The notes under the pieces were generated by a model, which saw only the letters and a program-made list of their open reading frames with translations, did no database searches and had not been told where the DNA came from. From the NCBI GenBank assembly GCA_001653155.1, contig BDEJ01000011.1, positions 1 to 64,000 of the forward strand: a stretch of 64,000 nucleotides of DNA, written 5' to 3'. The position numbers were made by a program, and so were the translations under genes. Shown one piece after another: positions 27,439 to 37,627 of the stretch (positions are counted from its first letter, which is position 1; every line of letters begins with the position of its first letter). The DNA comes from Porphyromonadaceae bacterium H1. Its GTDB lineage: Bacteria; Bacteroidota; Bacteroidia; Bacteroidales; Paludibacteraceae.

Positions 27439-30267
27439 TTATTTTTTAGCGGCTTTTTCAGCTTTTGACTCCAATTTCTTCTTCAGAAAGTGTCCGGTAT
27501 AGGAAGCTTCGCATGCTGCGAGTTGCTCGGGGGTTCCCTCGAAGAGGATCCGTCCTCCCGCTTCCCCTCCTTCGGGTCCCATGTCGATGACATGATCGGC
27601 AGATTTTATCACCTCCGGGTTGTGTTCGATTATGATGACCGAATGCCCCTTTTCGATGAGGGCATCGATGGCGGCAAGGAGGGTTTTGATGTCGTGCAGG
27701 TGCAATCCGGTGGTAGGTTCGTCGAAGATGAAGAGGGTGGCTTCCGACTTCTCGTTGGCCAGGAAAGAGGCTAACTTTACGCGCTGACTCTCACCGCCCG
27801 AAAGCGTTGCGGAGGATTGTCCCAGTTTAATATAACCGATACCCACATCCTGGAGCGGTTTGAGACGCTTTACGATTTTCTTTTCGGTGCTCCCCGACTG
27901 GCTTCCGAAAAATTCGATAGCCTGATTTACCGTCATCTCCAATACATCGTATATGTTAACTCCTTGGTAGTTAACTTCGAGAATGTCTTGCTTGAAACGT
28001 TTACCGTGGCATTGCTCGCATTCCAGCGTCAGGTCGGCCATGAATTGCATCTCTACCCGCACGCAGCCTTCTCCCTGACATTCCTCACAACGTCCTCCTT
28101 CGGTGTTGAAAGAGAAATGCGAGGCGGCATAACCCATTTGTTTCGACAGTTGCTGTGCGGCAAATAGTTTCCGTATTTCGTCGTAAGCTTTAATGTAAGT
28201 GACCGGATTCGAGCGCGACGAGCGTCCTATGGGATTCTGATCGACGAACTCAACATCCGTTATCCGGTCCATATCACCCTTCAGTACACCGAATTGTCCG
28301 CTACGCTCGGCTATGCCGCCATAGTATTTTTTTAGTGCACTGTAAAGAACCTTGCGTACCAGCGACGACTTACCCGATCCGCTTACTCCCGTTACCACGG
28401 TCAGCACATTCAGAGGGAAACGGACGTTGATATTTTTCAGATTGTTTTCCTGTGCACCCAGTACTTCGATGTAACTGTTCCATTTGCGGCGCAGCTTGGG
28501 AACGGCTATTGCTTCTTCTCCGGCCAGATAGCGCAGGGTGTGCGATTGTTTGAGCTGGGGAGTTTGAGCTTTGAGTTTCCCTGCAAAAACAACTTCCCCT
28601 CCCAGTCGTCCGGCTTGGGGACCGATATCGATGATGTAATCGGCAGCTCGAATGATTTCCTCGTCGTGCTCTACCACCACTACCGTGTTGCCCAAGTCGC
28701 GTAGCTGCTTAAGCACTTTTATTAAACGCTGTGTGTCGCGATCGTGCAATCCGATACTGGGTTCATCCAGCACGTAAAGCGAGCCTACCAGGCTGCTTCC
28801 CAGCGAAGTGGCTAAGTTAATGCGCTGACTTTCACCGCCCGAAAGGCTGTTCGACAGGCGATTCAGTGTGAGGTAGCCCAGTCCCACATCGCAAAGAAAT
28901 TGCAGGCGTTTGCCGATTTCAAGCAGCAGGCGTTTGGCCACAGTGGCATCGAATGCCTCGAGCTCGATGTTATCAAAAAAGGTTTTTAGCTCAGTTACGG
29001 GCATTTGCACCAGCTCGCAGATGTTGTGCCCGGCTACTTGTACGTAAGTGGCTTCTTTTTTCAGACGGCTACCTCTGCAGTCTGGACAAAGGGTTTTGCC
29101 GCGGTAGCGTGCCAGCATAACGCGGTATTGGATTTTGTACTGATTCGACTCCAAATGATGGAAAAATGCGTTTAGACCTTTAAAGTGATGATTGCCCGTC
29201 CAAAGCAAGGCGCGTTCATCAGCACTCAGCTCGTAATAAGGCTTGTGAATGGGAAAGCCGAATTTGCCTGCCGAGCGCAGCAAGGCGTGCTTCCATTCGC
29301 TCATTATCTCCCCTTTCCAACAGACGATAGCGTCTTCGTAAACCGATAGCGCCTTGTTGGGTACTACCAAATCTTCGTCGATGCCGATGACCCGCCCGAA
29401 ACCTTCGCAGCTGGGACAAGCTCCCGTGGGACTGTTGAAGCTAAACATATGCGCATTCGGCGCTTCGAAAGAAATGCCGTCTGCCTTGAAACGTCGTGAG
29501 AAGCGTTGACGCTCTTCTGCTTGCCCTTCGGGCAGGGCCAGCAGGATGCATTCGTCCTTCCCTTCGGAGAAAGCTGTCTCGATGGAATCGTTCAGACGAC
29601 TGATACCTGCTTTCGAGGGGTCGGCTGTCAGGCGGTCTATGAGTAGAAGGAGTTCTTGTCCTTCCTTTTCGAAATTCGTGTTCGTTTGTAGCAACTCATC
29701 GATGCCGCACACACGTCCGTTGAGCATGATTCGGCTGAAGCCTTCGAGCTGCAGGCCTTGCAACTTGTCGCTTATGGAACGTCCTTCGGTACTGTGGATG
29801 GGAGCCAGAATCATAATGCGCGTTCCTTCGGGATAGCTCAGTGCAGCCGCCACGACGTCTTCTACCCGATGTTTTTGCACTACCTGTCCCGATACGGGCG
29901 AAATGGTCTTACCGATGCGGGCAAAAAGGAGTTTTAGGTATTCGTATATTTCGGTAGAAGTACCTACGGTGGAACGCGGGTTGCGAGTATTTACTTTTTG
30001 TTCGATGGCGATGCTGGGAGGGATGCCTTTGATAAAATCCACTTCGGGCTTGCTCATTCTTCCCAGAAATTGACGGGCATAGGCAGACAGGCTCTCGACA
30101 TAGCGACGCTGTCCTTCGGCATACAAAGTGTCGAATGCCAAAGAAGATTTGCCCGAACCCGACAGACCTGTGATGACTACCAGTCGGTTACGTGGAATTT
30201 TGACATCGATATTTTTCAGGTTGTGAACACGGGCGCCTTTTATGGAAATATTTCCTTCTGTCTGCAT
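27439..30267 (-). CDS. uvrA: UvrABC excinuclease subunit A
   Basis: DNA-damage recognition ATPase of nucleotide excision repair. The 942-residue protein has two ABC-type ATPase modules with Walker A motifs (GLSGSGKSSLAFD near residue 32 and GVSGSGKSSLVRK near 640). ABC signatures (LSGGESQR) occur in both halves. Zinc-finger cysteines are present (CPDC; CEEC, CEQC). It lies 10 nt after clpC. Other uvr genes are not in the window. Confidence 0.98.
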   Translation of the reverse strand: MQTEGNISIKGARVHNLKNIDVKIPRNRLVVITGLSGSGKSSLAFDTLYAEGQRRYVESLSAYARQFLGRMSKPEVDFIKGIPPSIAIEQKVNTRNPRSTVGTSTEIYEYLKLLFARIGKTISPVSGQVVQKHRVEDVVAAALSYPEGTRIMILAPIHSTEGRSISDKLQGLQLEGFSRIMLNGRVCGIDELLQTNTNFEKEGQELLLLIDRLTADPSKAGISRLNDSIETAFSEGKDECILLALPEGQAEERQRFSRRFKADGISFEAPNAHMFSFNSPTGACPSCEGFGRVIGIDEDLVVPNKALSVYEDAIVCWKGEIMSEWKHALLRSAGKFGFPIHKPYYELSADERALLWTGNHHFKGLNAFFHHLESNQYKIQYRVMLARYRGKTLCPDCRGSRLKKEATYVQVAGHNICELVQMPVTELKTFFDNIELEAFDATVAKRLLLEIGKRLQFLCDVGLGYLTLNRLSNSLSGGESQRINLATSLGSSLVGSLYVLDEPSIGLHDRDTQRLIKVLKQLRDLGNTVVVVEHDEEIIRAADYIIDIGPQAGRLGGEVVFAGKLKAQTPQLKQSHTLRYLAGEEAIAVPKLRRKWNSYIEVLGAQENNLKNINVRFPLNVLTVVTGVSGSGKSSLVRKVLYSALKKYYGGIAERSGQFGVLKGDMDRITDVEFVDQNPIGRSSRSNPVTYIKAYDEIRKLFAAQQLSKQMGYAASHFSFNTEGGRCEECQGEGCVRVEMQFMADLTLECEQCHGKRFKQDILEVNYQGVNIYDVLEMTVNQAIEFFGSQSGSTEKKIVKRLKPLQDVGIGYIKLGQSSATLSGGESQRVKLASFLANEKSEATLFIFDEPTTGLHLHDIKTLLAAIDALIEKGHSVIIIEHNPEVIKSADHVIDMGPEGGEAGGRILFEGTPEQLAACEASYTGHFLKKKLESKAEKAAKK

Positions 30268-30277
30268 GGCCTCCCCC

Positions 30278-32788
30278 TTATTCTTCCTGTTTGTTTTCCG
30301 GTTTTATTACCCTCGGAAGTATTTTGCCGTTTTCTTTGTCGAGCTCCATAAGGATGTTATCCCCTTCGGAAACTTCTCCCGAGAGAAGGAGATCGGCCAG
30401 TTCGTCTTCGAGGTAGCGTTGTATGGCTCGTTTCAGAGGACGAGCTCCGAACTGCACATCGTAGGATCTTTCGGCAATGAAATCTTTGGCTTCCTTGCTT
30501 AATTCGAGTCCGTAGCCCATATTGATAATCCGTCCGAAGAGGCCTTTCAGTTCCAAATCGATGATGGCATAAATGGAGTCGCGACTGAGTTGGTCGAACA
30601 TAATAATGTCATCCACGCGGTTAATAAATTCGGGAGAGAAAGTGCGGTTTAGGGCTTTTTGGATGACAGATTTCGAATAATCGGAATTGATGCTCATCTC
30701 GCCGGGGAGGTTGAAACCTACGCCTTTCCCGAAATCTTTAAGTTGCCTTGTTCCGACATTCGAGGTCATGATGATGATGGTGTTCTTAAAGTCAATACGT
30801 CGGCCGAGGCTGTCGGTCAACTGTCCTTCGTCCATCACCTGCAGCAAGAGGTTGAATACATCGGCATGAGCCTTCTCTATTTCATCCAGCAGAACGATGG
30901 AGTAGGGTTTCCGCCGTACCTTCTCGGTCAGCTGTCCGCCTTCTTCGTAGCCCACATATCCCGGAGGAGCTCCTATCAGACGCGAAACACTGAATTTTTC
31001 CATATATTCGCTCATATCGACCCGGATAAGTGCATCGGCGCTGTCGAACATGAACTCAGCCAATGCTTTTGCCAAGTGAGTTTTTCCTACTCCGGTAGGT
31101 CCGAGGAAGATGAAGGAACCGATCGGTTTGTTGGGATCTTTCAGGCCGATGCGGTTGCGTTGTATGGCTTTGACGATTTTCTCGACGGCGTTGTTCTGAC
31201 CGATAACTTTTTGTTGCAACAAGTCTTTCATCTGCCGGAGTTTTAATCCTTCGGCTTGTGCAATGCGTTGTACCGGTATCCCCGACATCATGGCCACGAC
31301 CTCAGCTACTTTTTCTTCATCTACAGTTTCGGGGTGCTGCTGCGATTCTTCTTCCCAGCGCTTAATCGCATCTTCGAGGGCGTATTGAGCCTGACGCTCC
31401 CGGTCGCGGATGGGCCCGGCCAATTCGTATTTCTGTTCGGCCAGTACCTGTAGCTTTTCTTTTTTGAGGGCTTCGATATTTTTTTCAAGTTCTTCTATTT
31501 CTGCCGGTACGGCTGCATTCCCGATGTGTACCCGCGATCCTGCTTCGTCCAGAGCATCTATGGCTTTGTCGGGGAAACAGCGGTCGGTAATGTACCGGTC
31601 GGTCAATTTTACACAGGCTTTGATGGCTTCGGGGGTGTAGCGTACGTTGTGGTGGTACTCGTAGCGATCTTGTATGTTTTCGAGTATTTTGAGTGTTTCC
31701 GCAGCTGTAGTGGGATCGACCATTATTTTCTGAAAACGGCGTTCGAGAGCCCCGTCTTTTTCGATACTTTGGCGGTATTCATCGAGAGTGGTAGCTCCGA
31801 TACATTGTATTTCGCCCCGTGCCAGCGCGGGTTTCAGCATGTTGGCTGCATCGAGGGAACCGGGTGCTCCTCCGGCTCCTACGATGGTATGTATCTCATC
31901 GATAAAAAGAATGATGTCGCTGTTTTTCGACAGTTCGTTGAGTATGGCTTTGATGCGTTCCTCGAATTGTCCTCGGTATTTCGTTCCGGCTACGATGGAA
32001 GCCATGTCCAGCGAAACAACACGTTTGTTGAAAAGTACGCGCGATACTCTGCGTTGGATAATACGCAGGGCAAGACCTTCCACGATGGCGGATTTCCCTA
32101 CGCCCGGATCACCGATGAGGACGGGGTTGTTTTTTTTTCGCCGGCTGAGTATTTGAGCCAGACGTTCGATTTCTTTTTCACGACCTACGATGGGGTCGAG
32201 ACGATTCTCGAGAGCCGCTTTCGTTATATCCGTGCCGAAGGTGTCGAGCGCGGGAGTCTCGCTGGTCTTGCCGGAAGCCGGATTGGCCGTTGGGCGTTGG
32301 CGACGGGGCTCGTCGTCATCGTCTTCGTCGTCTTGAAATCCGGAGTGCATGTTGCTTGTCTGCCGGCTTGGGTCGAGCAGGGCTCTGGCTTGTTCGTAGT
32401 CGAGGTTCTCGGCTTGCAGTACATCTACGGCCAGGTTGTTTTTTTCTTTGAGAATGGCCAGGAGAAGGTGTTCCGTATCGACTGTCTGCGCAGCTAAGGC
32501 ACGGCTTTCGAGCTCCATCAATCGTTTGATGCGCTCGGAGCTTTTCAGGAAGGGGATTTCCGCGCCCGTCGGTTCGAGACCCGTGCGAATCTGACTTTCG
32601 ATGTTTTGCTTGATCTTGGATAAGTCGATTTGCGATAATTTGAGCATTTCGATGGCTTTACCGCTTCCGTTGCGCAGGATGCCCAGCAGCAGATGCTCGG
32701 GGCCTACGTAGTTGTTGCCCAAACGCTCGGCTTCCTGAGTGCTGTATATCAGTATATTCTGTAATTGTTCGGAATAATTGCTAGTCAT
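30278..32788 (-). CDS. clpC: ClpC-type AAA+ ATPase subunit of Clp protease
   Basis: Unfolds proteins and feeds them to ClpP. The 836-residue protein has two N-terminal Clp_N repeats (to about 150), D1 with Walker [14 protein letters not shown] and Walker B FIDEIH, a middle UVR-like region, and D2 with Walker [17 protein letters not shown] loop in D2 (in [10 protein letters not shown]) matches the ClpP-docking tripeptide of ClpC. The start at 32788 follows a -7 element by about 20 nt. It opens the clpC-uvrA-xseB-rhomboid run. Confidence 0.96.
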   Translation of the reverse strand: MTSNYSEQLQNILIYSTQEAERLGNNYVGPEHLLLGILRNGSGKAIEMLKLSQIDLSKIKQNIESQIRTGLEPTGAEIPFLKSSERIKRLMELESRALAAQTVDTEHLLLAILKEKNNLAVDVLQAENLDYEQARALLDPSRQTSNMHSGFQDDEDDDDEPRRQRPTANPASGKTSETPALDTFGTDITKAALENRLDPIVGREKEIERLAQILSRRKKNNPVLIGDPGVGKSAIVEGLALRIIQRRVSRVLFNKRVVSLDMASIVAGTKYRGQFEERIKAILNELSKNSDIILFIDEIHTIVGAGGAPGSLDAANMLKPALARGEIQCIGATTLDEYRQSIEKDGALERRFQKIMVDPTTAAETLKILENIQDRYEYHHNVRYTPEAIKACVKLTDRYITDRCFPDKAIDALDEAGSRVHIGNAAVPAEIEELEKNIEALKKEKLQVLAEQKYELAGPIRDRERQAQYALEDAIKRWEEESQQHPETVDEEKVAEVVAMMSGIPVQRIAQAEGLKLRQMKDLLQQKVIGQNNAVEKIVKAIQRNRIGLKDPNKPIGSFIFLGPTGVGKTHLAKALAEFMFDSADALIRVDMSEYMEKFSVSRLIGAPPGYVGYEEGGQLTEKVRRKPYSIVLLDEIEKAHADVFNLLLQVMDEGQLTDSLGRRIDFKNTIIIMTSNVGTRQLKDFGKGVGFNLPGEMSINSDYSKSVIQKALNRTFSPEFINRVDDIIMFDQLSRDSIYAIIDLELKGLFGRIINMGYGLELSKEAKDFIAERSYDVQFGARPLKRAIQRYLEDELADLLLSGEVSEGDNILMELDKENGKILPRVIKPENKQEE

Positions 32789-32808
32789 GACTTGTTGTTC
32801 TTGTTTTG

Positions 32809-32816
32809 CAAATGTA
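32809..32816 (-). promoter_or_regulatory. -7 promoter element of the clpC run
   Basis: TACATTTG on the minus strand. No TTTG is found at the expected distance. No CtsR- or CIRCE-like operator is obvious nearby. Confidence 0.45.
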
Positions 32817-33117
32817 GTATTGTTTGCCCTTTCGCATGGGAATTGTCAAGCGCCCTTAACTAAAGTTTTGATTATTTTTCGTCTTTGCTGTTATGCTTAA
32901 CAAAGAAAGGACTTGTATTGTTGTCGTTGTTGGACGGATATTAGCTATAAAGGGACAAAAATAATACCGCCTTGCATGTAAAGAGCGAATTCGGTAATTC
33001 TGTCAGCCTCCATGTTTTTCTCTGCCTCTTTTGGCGGCTTCTGTCCGGCGAAAAGGCAGACTCTTTTTGCCGAAACTGTAAAGGAGGCTTTTTCTTCGTT
33101 TTTTGTTCGGATTGATT
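32817..33117. other. Intergenic stretch between clpC and the hybrid regulator
   Basis: About 300 nt between divergent genes. Beyond the promoter elements at each end I see only short T- and A-rich tracts and weak local pairings. The small frames here lack plausible starts. No convincing gene or RNA is visible. Confidence 0.5.
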
Positions 33118-33125
33118 TATATTTG
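33118..33125 (+). promoter_or_regulatory. -7 promoter element of the hybrid two-component gene
   Basis: TATATTTG about 34 nt before the start codon. No TTTG at standard spacing; a TTTG lies only 12 nt upstream. Confidence 0.4.
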
Positions 33126-33158
33126 TAGCCTTGTTTCACCGGCTGCCTTGAAAAAATT

Positions 33159-36100
33159 ATGACTTTTTGGCCCAAAGATATTTGCTTACGGATCTTCTGC
33201 TTGTCCTTGCTTCTGCCCCATGGTTTCGTAGAGGCACAGCGCAAGCCCTTCGTTTTCGATTACATTACCAACAACGAAGGCCTGACGCATAATACCGTAT
33301 ACGATATTTGTCAGGATTCCAAAGGATTCCTTTGGTTTGCCACAGAATTGGGTTTGAATCGCTACGACGGGCAAGCGATACGTCAGTATCATTACCGGGC
33401 TGAGGATGAAAATTCCTTACCGGCCCATTCGGTGCCTTGCCTGCTCTATACTGTAGACTCGCTTTTGTTTGTGGGTACCTCCTCCGGCCTTGCTCTTTAT
33501 CGCCCCGAGACGGATAATTTCCGGCGTATTTCTTTTCGTGACGAGTCCTTGGGACATTTTGTTACGATGGAAGAGGGTTTCGGTGGCGAGTTGCTTATTT
33601 GTACCGAAGACAAGGGGGCTTTTGCCTACGACCCTGTGAACAATACCTTGCAGTCTTTCTCCGTTGATGCCAAGCTCTATGGGCTTGTTTGCGACCGGCA
33701 GACTAGCTATTGGGGCTTTTCCCGTTATGCCGTCTACCGCTTCAATCGCGAGCGTCGGCTTATGGCTGAATACCCCATATCCGAACGGTTTTTCGGGTCT
33801 TCCATTTCTTATATCGGCTGCGACAGCGGCGGCAGGCTTTGGGTAGGAACCTTCGAACACGGCCTTTTCAGTTTCGACTCCCGCAGGAATACTTTCGAGC
33901 AATTGCCTCTCTGTCGCGAAAATAAGATGTACTACGTCCGCACCCTTGAGGAGAGCGAATCGCCGGACGAATACTGGATCGGATCCGAAAGCGGCCTTTA
34001 CATCATCAACACTCGTTCGGGAGATTTGAGGCACTACGTACAATCATTCGACGGCAGACGCGGCACGATAAACGACAACGCGGTTTACAAAATACACCGC
34101 AGCCGAGAAGGTCTGTTTTTTACCGGTACTTATTTCGGGGGCGTAAATGTCGTTAGTACCCGGCATAGCGGTTTCCGGGCCATACTGCCCGACGATAAAA
34201 ACGGCAGTTTGCAGGGTAAAGCCATCAGTGCCATAGCCAAAGCCCCTACGGGAGACCTGTGGATGGCTACGGAGGATGCCGGTATTGCCGTTTTCGATCC
34301 TCAGCATTATCGTTTCCGGCACTTGTGTTTCGACGAAAAGAATCCTTTTAGCATATCGAGCAATAACGTTCACGCCCTACTCATGGACGGTGATTGGTGC
34401 TGGGCGGGACATTTTATGGGAGGTATTTCCCGAATCCGTCTCTCCGACGGCCGGGCGCGGCGTTTCCCTGCTAAAGCCGGCGGATTAAGCAATAACTTTG
34501 TGTTTGCCCTCCACTTCCTTTCTCCCGACAGCATACTGGTGGGGCATCTTGCTGGCGTAGATGTTTTTGACAAGAGGGGGGAGCGTTTCGCGCCCTTTCG
34601 CTCCGAAGAATTTGCAGGAGCTTTCATCTACGATATTTTTACAGATACGGATGGACGTATCTGGTTTTGTAGCTACGATCGCGGTATCTTTATCTTCGAC
34701 CGGAACAAGCCCGGAGCGATGGAACACTATCAAGCCGGCGATGCTTCGGGGCTTACGAGCAACTCCATCATTAGCTACTGCATTGATGCGCGACGGGATG
34801 TCTGGATTGGTACCCGCGATGCCGGTATGTTGCGTTATCGCAACGGACGATTCGAGGCTTGTCCGCCTTCCATGTTGGCCGACAATGTGGTTTACGGTAT
34901 TGTAGAGGATGACGAGGGCTTCTTTTGGTTGAGTTCCAATAAGGGAATCAGCCGTCTTAATTTTCAGGATTCTACTGCCCTGCATTTCAATGTTACGCAC
35001 GGCCTTTCGGGCAACCAGCACAACTATAAGTCTTACTTCAAAGACGGGAAACTCATCTACTTCGGGAGTGTGGCCGGTCTTACATATTTCGATCCCCGCA
35101 GCATTTTAGCCGTCCGCGAGAGTCCGGTGTTGTATTTTACCGCTCTGCGTATTTTTAATCAGGATGTCCGACCGGCTGTCTCCGGAGTGCTGGAACGGCA
35201 GATCGATTTTACCTCCCATTTGACGCTTACGCACAAGCAAAATTCTTTCGGTTTCGATTTTGCGTCCATCAGCTTTTTGCCCGGCAACATCAACTATCAG
35301 TATTATCTCGAAGGTTTGGAGGAGAGCTGGTCGCCGCCGAGCGATAAGAAGCAGGCGGATTATACCAATATTGCACCGGGCGACTATGTCTTTCATCTGC
35401 GTGCAAGTGATCCGATAAGCGCCACTACGAGTGGAGAACGTTTGTTGTATATCCGGGTGCAGCCTCCCTGGTGGGCTTCGTGGTATGCCTACGCGCTTTA
35501 CATACTGGGCGTCTCGGGCTTGAGCTACTATGTGTACCGAATCTACAGGAACCGGCAACGTGAAAAGTTGGCTTTGACCATCGAAAAAATCGAAAAAGAA
35601 AATCTAAAGCTCTTGCATCAGCATAAAATGAATTTTTTCACCTACATCTCGCATGAGTTTAAGACCCCCTTGAGTATTATCGCAGCTTCGGTCGAAATGC
35701 TCGCCTCGCGTAGAAGCGGAGAAGAAAACGAGCTGCTTCAGTCGGTGAAACGCAGTGCCGAACGCCTCCTGTTTCTGGTAAATCAGTTGATGGAGTTCCG
35801 AAAAATAGAAAGCGATCATGCTGTGGTGCATATCACCCGCGGGAATGTTATCGAGTTTATCCACCGTATCATTGATGCTTACCGTTTGTTGTTCGAGAAG
35901 AAAAACATTCAGCTCAACATGAGTTTGAATTATACGCGTAGCGAGGTGTTTTTCGATTTCGACAAACTGGAGAAAATAATTACCAACTTGCTGACCAATG
36001 CCATCAAATACACTCCTCGCAACGGGCAGATACACTTCAGCCTCGATGTGGAAGAGGAAGCCGTAGCATTTTCGATAGCCGACAGTGGCAAGGGTATTTC

Positions 36101-37169
36101 GGAAAGTAAGCGCGATAAGATTTTTGAAGTTTTTTACAGCGACAGTACATCGAGCGATGTAGTGGAGAGCAGCGGTATCGGTTTGGCTCTTACCGCCAGT
36201 CTGGTCAAACTGCTGGGAGGACGCATCAGTCTTCACAGCGAAGTAGGACTGGGGTCTCGCTTCGATGTTAGCTTGCCGTATGCCGGGCAGCCGGAAGACT
36301 CCGGAGATTCCGCAACATCGGAGGACATAGTGCTGCCTGCCGGCGAAGAATTGCAGGCTCTGGCTATGCCCGAGCAAGGCAGCCGGGAATATACCCTTGT
36401 GTTGGCCGAAGATAACAAAGACCTTGCTGAGCTCCTTTACAAAAATTTTACTCCGAAATATCGCGTCCGCCGTTTTGCGAACGGAGAGGAAGCCTGGGAC
36501 TACATCCGCAGCAATAACCCCGATTTGCTCATTACCGACATTATGATGCCCCGCATGAGCGGTATCGAACTTTGTAGTAAACTCAAGACCGATGTCAATC
36601 TCTGTCACATTCCCGTATTGATGCTTACGGCTAAGGATGGTAACGAATCCAGGCTCGACGGCCTGCGGGTGGGCGCCGATGCCTACCTGACCAAGCCTTT
36701 CTCGATGCTCGAACTCGAAATACGTATCGAAAACATCCTCAGTCGCGAGAAAGCCCTCCGCCTTCGTTTAAAGGAGCTGGCCCGCTTCGAAGGCTTCGAG
36801 CTGCCTGCAGCCAATCACGACCGTGCCTTCGTTCAGAAGTTACTTGCCTTCATTCAGGATAATATCGGAAACAGCGACCTCGATATTCCTTTCATTGCCG
36901 ATACTTTGCACCTGAGCCGCAGCAGCCTCCATAACAAAATGAAAACCATCATGCGGATGAGCAGTTCCGAGTTCATCAACACCGTACGCATCAACAAAGC
37001 CCGCGAACTGATGGCCGACCCGGAGCTGAGCCTTTCTGAAATAGCCTTCCGTGTCGGTTACAACGACTCCGCCTATTTCAGCCGGATATTTAAAAAGCAC
37101 AGTGGTAAAACGCCTAAGGAATACCGAAGTACCCTGCGCGATAATGCCGAGGATTCGTCTCATAGCTGA
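33159..37169 (+). CDS. Hybrid two-component system (HTCS) sensor-regulator
   Basis: A 1336-residue one-protein sensor and transcription factor. In order: signal peptide; a periplasmic beta-propeller of about 14 Reg_prop-type repeats (motifs like GLWFATE, GRLWVGT); a Y_Y_Y domain (about 690-765); a membrane segment (about 772-795); HisKA with phospho-accepting His832 in YISHEFKTP; HATPase (NLLTNAIKYTP, GIGLALT); a receiver with Asp1127 in TDIMMPRMSG; and an AraC-type DNA-binding domain ending SGKTPKEYR. HTCS proteins usually control adjacent polysaccharide-utilisation genes, but no SusC/SusD pair is next to it. The ligand is unknown. Confidence 0.97.
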   Translation: MTFWPKDICLRIFCLSLLLPHGFVEAQRKPFVFDYITNNEGLTHNTVYDICQDSKGFLWFATELGLNRYDGQAIRQYHYRAEDENSLPAHSVPCLLYTVDSLLFVGTSSGLALYRPETDNFRRISFRDESLGHFVTMEEGFGGELLICTEDKGAFAYDPVNNTLQSFSVDAKLYGLVCDRQTSYWGFSRYAVYRFNRERRLMAEYPISERFFGSSISYIGCDSGGRLWVGTFEHGLFSFDSRRNTFEQLPLCRENKMYYVRTLEESESPDEYWIGSESGLYIINTRSGDLRHYVQSFDGRRGTINDNAVYKIHRSREGLFFTGTYFGGVNVVSTRHSGFRAILPDDKNGSLQGKAISAIAKAPTGDLWMATEDAGIAVFDPQHYRFRHLCFDEKNPFSISSNNVHALLMDGDWCWAGHFMGGISRIRLSDGRARRFPAKAGGLSNNFVFALHFLSPDSILVGHLAGVDVFDKRGERFAPFRSEEFAGAFIYDIFTDTDGRIWFCSYDRGIFIFDRNKPGAMEHYQAGDASGLTSNSIISYCIDARRDVWIGTRDAGMLRYRNGRFEACPPSMLADNVVYGIVEDDEGFFWLSSNKGISRLNFQDSTALHFNVTHGLSGNQHNYKSYFKDGKLIYFGSVAGLTYFDPRSILAVRESPVLYFTALRIFNQDVRPAVSGVLERQIDFTSHLTLTHKQNSFGFDFASISFLPGNINYQYYLEGLEESWSPPSDKKQADYTNIAPGDYVFHLRASDPISATTSGERLLYIRVQPPWWASWYAYALYILGVSGLSYYVYRIYRNRQREKLALTIEKIEKENLKLLHQHKMNFFTYISHEFKTPLSIIAASVEMLASRRSGEENELLQSVKRSAERLLFLVNQLMEFRKIESDHAVVHITRGNVIEFIHRIIDAYRLLFEKKNIQLNMSLNYTRSEVFFDFDKLEKIITNLLTNAIKYTPRNGQIHFSLDVEEEAVAFSIADSGKGISESKRDKIFEVFYSDSTSSDVVESSGIGLALTASLVKLLGGRISLHSEVGLGSRFDVSLPYAGQPEDSGDSATSEDIVLPAGEELQALAMPEQGSREYTLVLAEDNKDLAELLYKNFTPKYRVRRFANGEEAWDYIRSNNPDLLITDIMMPRMSGIELCSKLKTDVNLCHIPVLMLTAKDGNESRLDGLRVGADAYLTKPFSMLELEIRIENILSREKALRLRLKELARFEGFELPAANHDRAFVQKLLAFIQDNIGNSDLDIPFIADTLHLSRSSLHNKMKTIMRMSSSEFINTVRINKARELMADPELSLSEIAFRVGYNDSAYFSRIFKKHSGKTPKEYRSTLRDNAEDSSHS

Positions 37170-37179
37170 AACAGCTATG
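37161..37179 (+). terminator. Stem-loop across the HTCS stop codon
   Basis: Perfect 8-bp stem CATAGCTG/CAGCTATG with a 3-nt loop. The stop TGA (37167-37169) lies in the stem and loop. A T run follows only about 15 nt later (37195-37200), so termination is possible rather than certain. Confidence 0.5.
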
Positions 37180-37204
37180 CCGCCGGAAAAATAATTTTTT
37201 ATAT

Positions 37205-37224
37205 CCCTTGCCTGCTACGGAAGT
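37205..37224 (+). repeat. 20-nt intergenic repeat, copy 1
   Basis: CCCTTGCCTGCTACGGAAGT; a copy with 19 of 20 identical bases lies at 55288-55307 on the same strand. Both are just upstream of genes. Role unknown. Confidence 0.6.
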
Positions 37225-37257
37225 TTTACCCGAGCAACTCTTCGGGCTTCGAGGGTA

Positions 37258-37289
37258 TTTGCACGGAGAGCCCTAAAACATTACCTTTG
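37258..37289 (+). promoter_or_regulatory. Promoter of the thiamine-binding-type gene
   Basis: TTTG (37258-37261), 20 nt, TACCTTTG (37282-37289). Both boxes match the consensus. The start codon is 25 nt downstream. Confidence 0.7.
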
Positions 37290-37313
37290 TGGCATTCAAC
37301 AAAAAAACGATTC

Positions 37314-37613
37314 ATGGAAAAACAAGTCAATGTAGCGCTTCAGGTGCTACCAAGCTCCGACACGAAGCATTCTTACACTCTTGTGGATGAGGCTATTTCC
37401 CTTATCCAAGCTTCCGGGCTTCGCTACCGTGTTTGCCCTTTCGAGACGGTTATCGAAGGTCCTTACGATCGCGTGATGGAGCTTGTCAAGCAAGCGCAGG
37501 AAGCTTGCTATCGCGCCGGAGCCGACAAGTTGATGACCTATATCAAAATACAATCGGCCCGCGACGAAGATGTTTGCATCGAAGATAAAATGGCGCAATA
37601 CGACGCTCCGTAG
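37314..37613 (+). CDS. MTH1187/YqgV family thiamine-binding-type protein
   Basis: A 99-residue cytosolic protein of the DUF77/MTH1187 family, which has a ferredoxin-like fold. Some members bind thiamine. Family features include VALQVLPSS at the start, a central FETVIEGPYDRVMELVKQA, and YIKIQSA near the end. The ATG at 37314 is chosen; an in-frame TTG at 37287 lies within the promoter. Its function in the cell is not established. A TPP-riboswitch-controlled receptor lies 5 kb away on the other strand. The glycosyltransferase gene follows after 14 nt. Confidence 0.8.
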   Translation: MEKQVNVALQVLPSSDTKHSYTLVDEAISLIQASGLRYRVCPFETVIEGPYDRVMELVKQAQEACYRAGADKLMTYIKIQSARDEDVCIEDKMAQYDAP

Positions 37614-37627
37614 CCCGCATTCTACTC

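Noticed and set aside
31526-32497. Long plus-strand open frame (323 codons)
   Set aside because: It is antisense to clpC, with no family features and no promoter; clpC motifs fix the true frame.
35604-36608. Long minus-strand open frame (334 codons)
   Set aside because: Antisense to the kinase and receiver region of the hybrid regulator; no recognisable protein.
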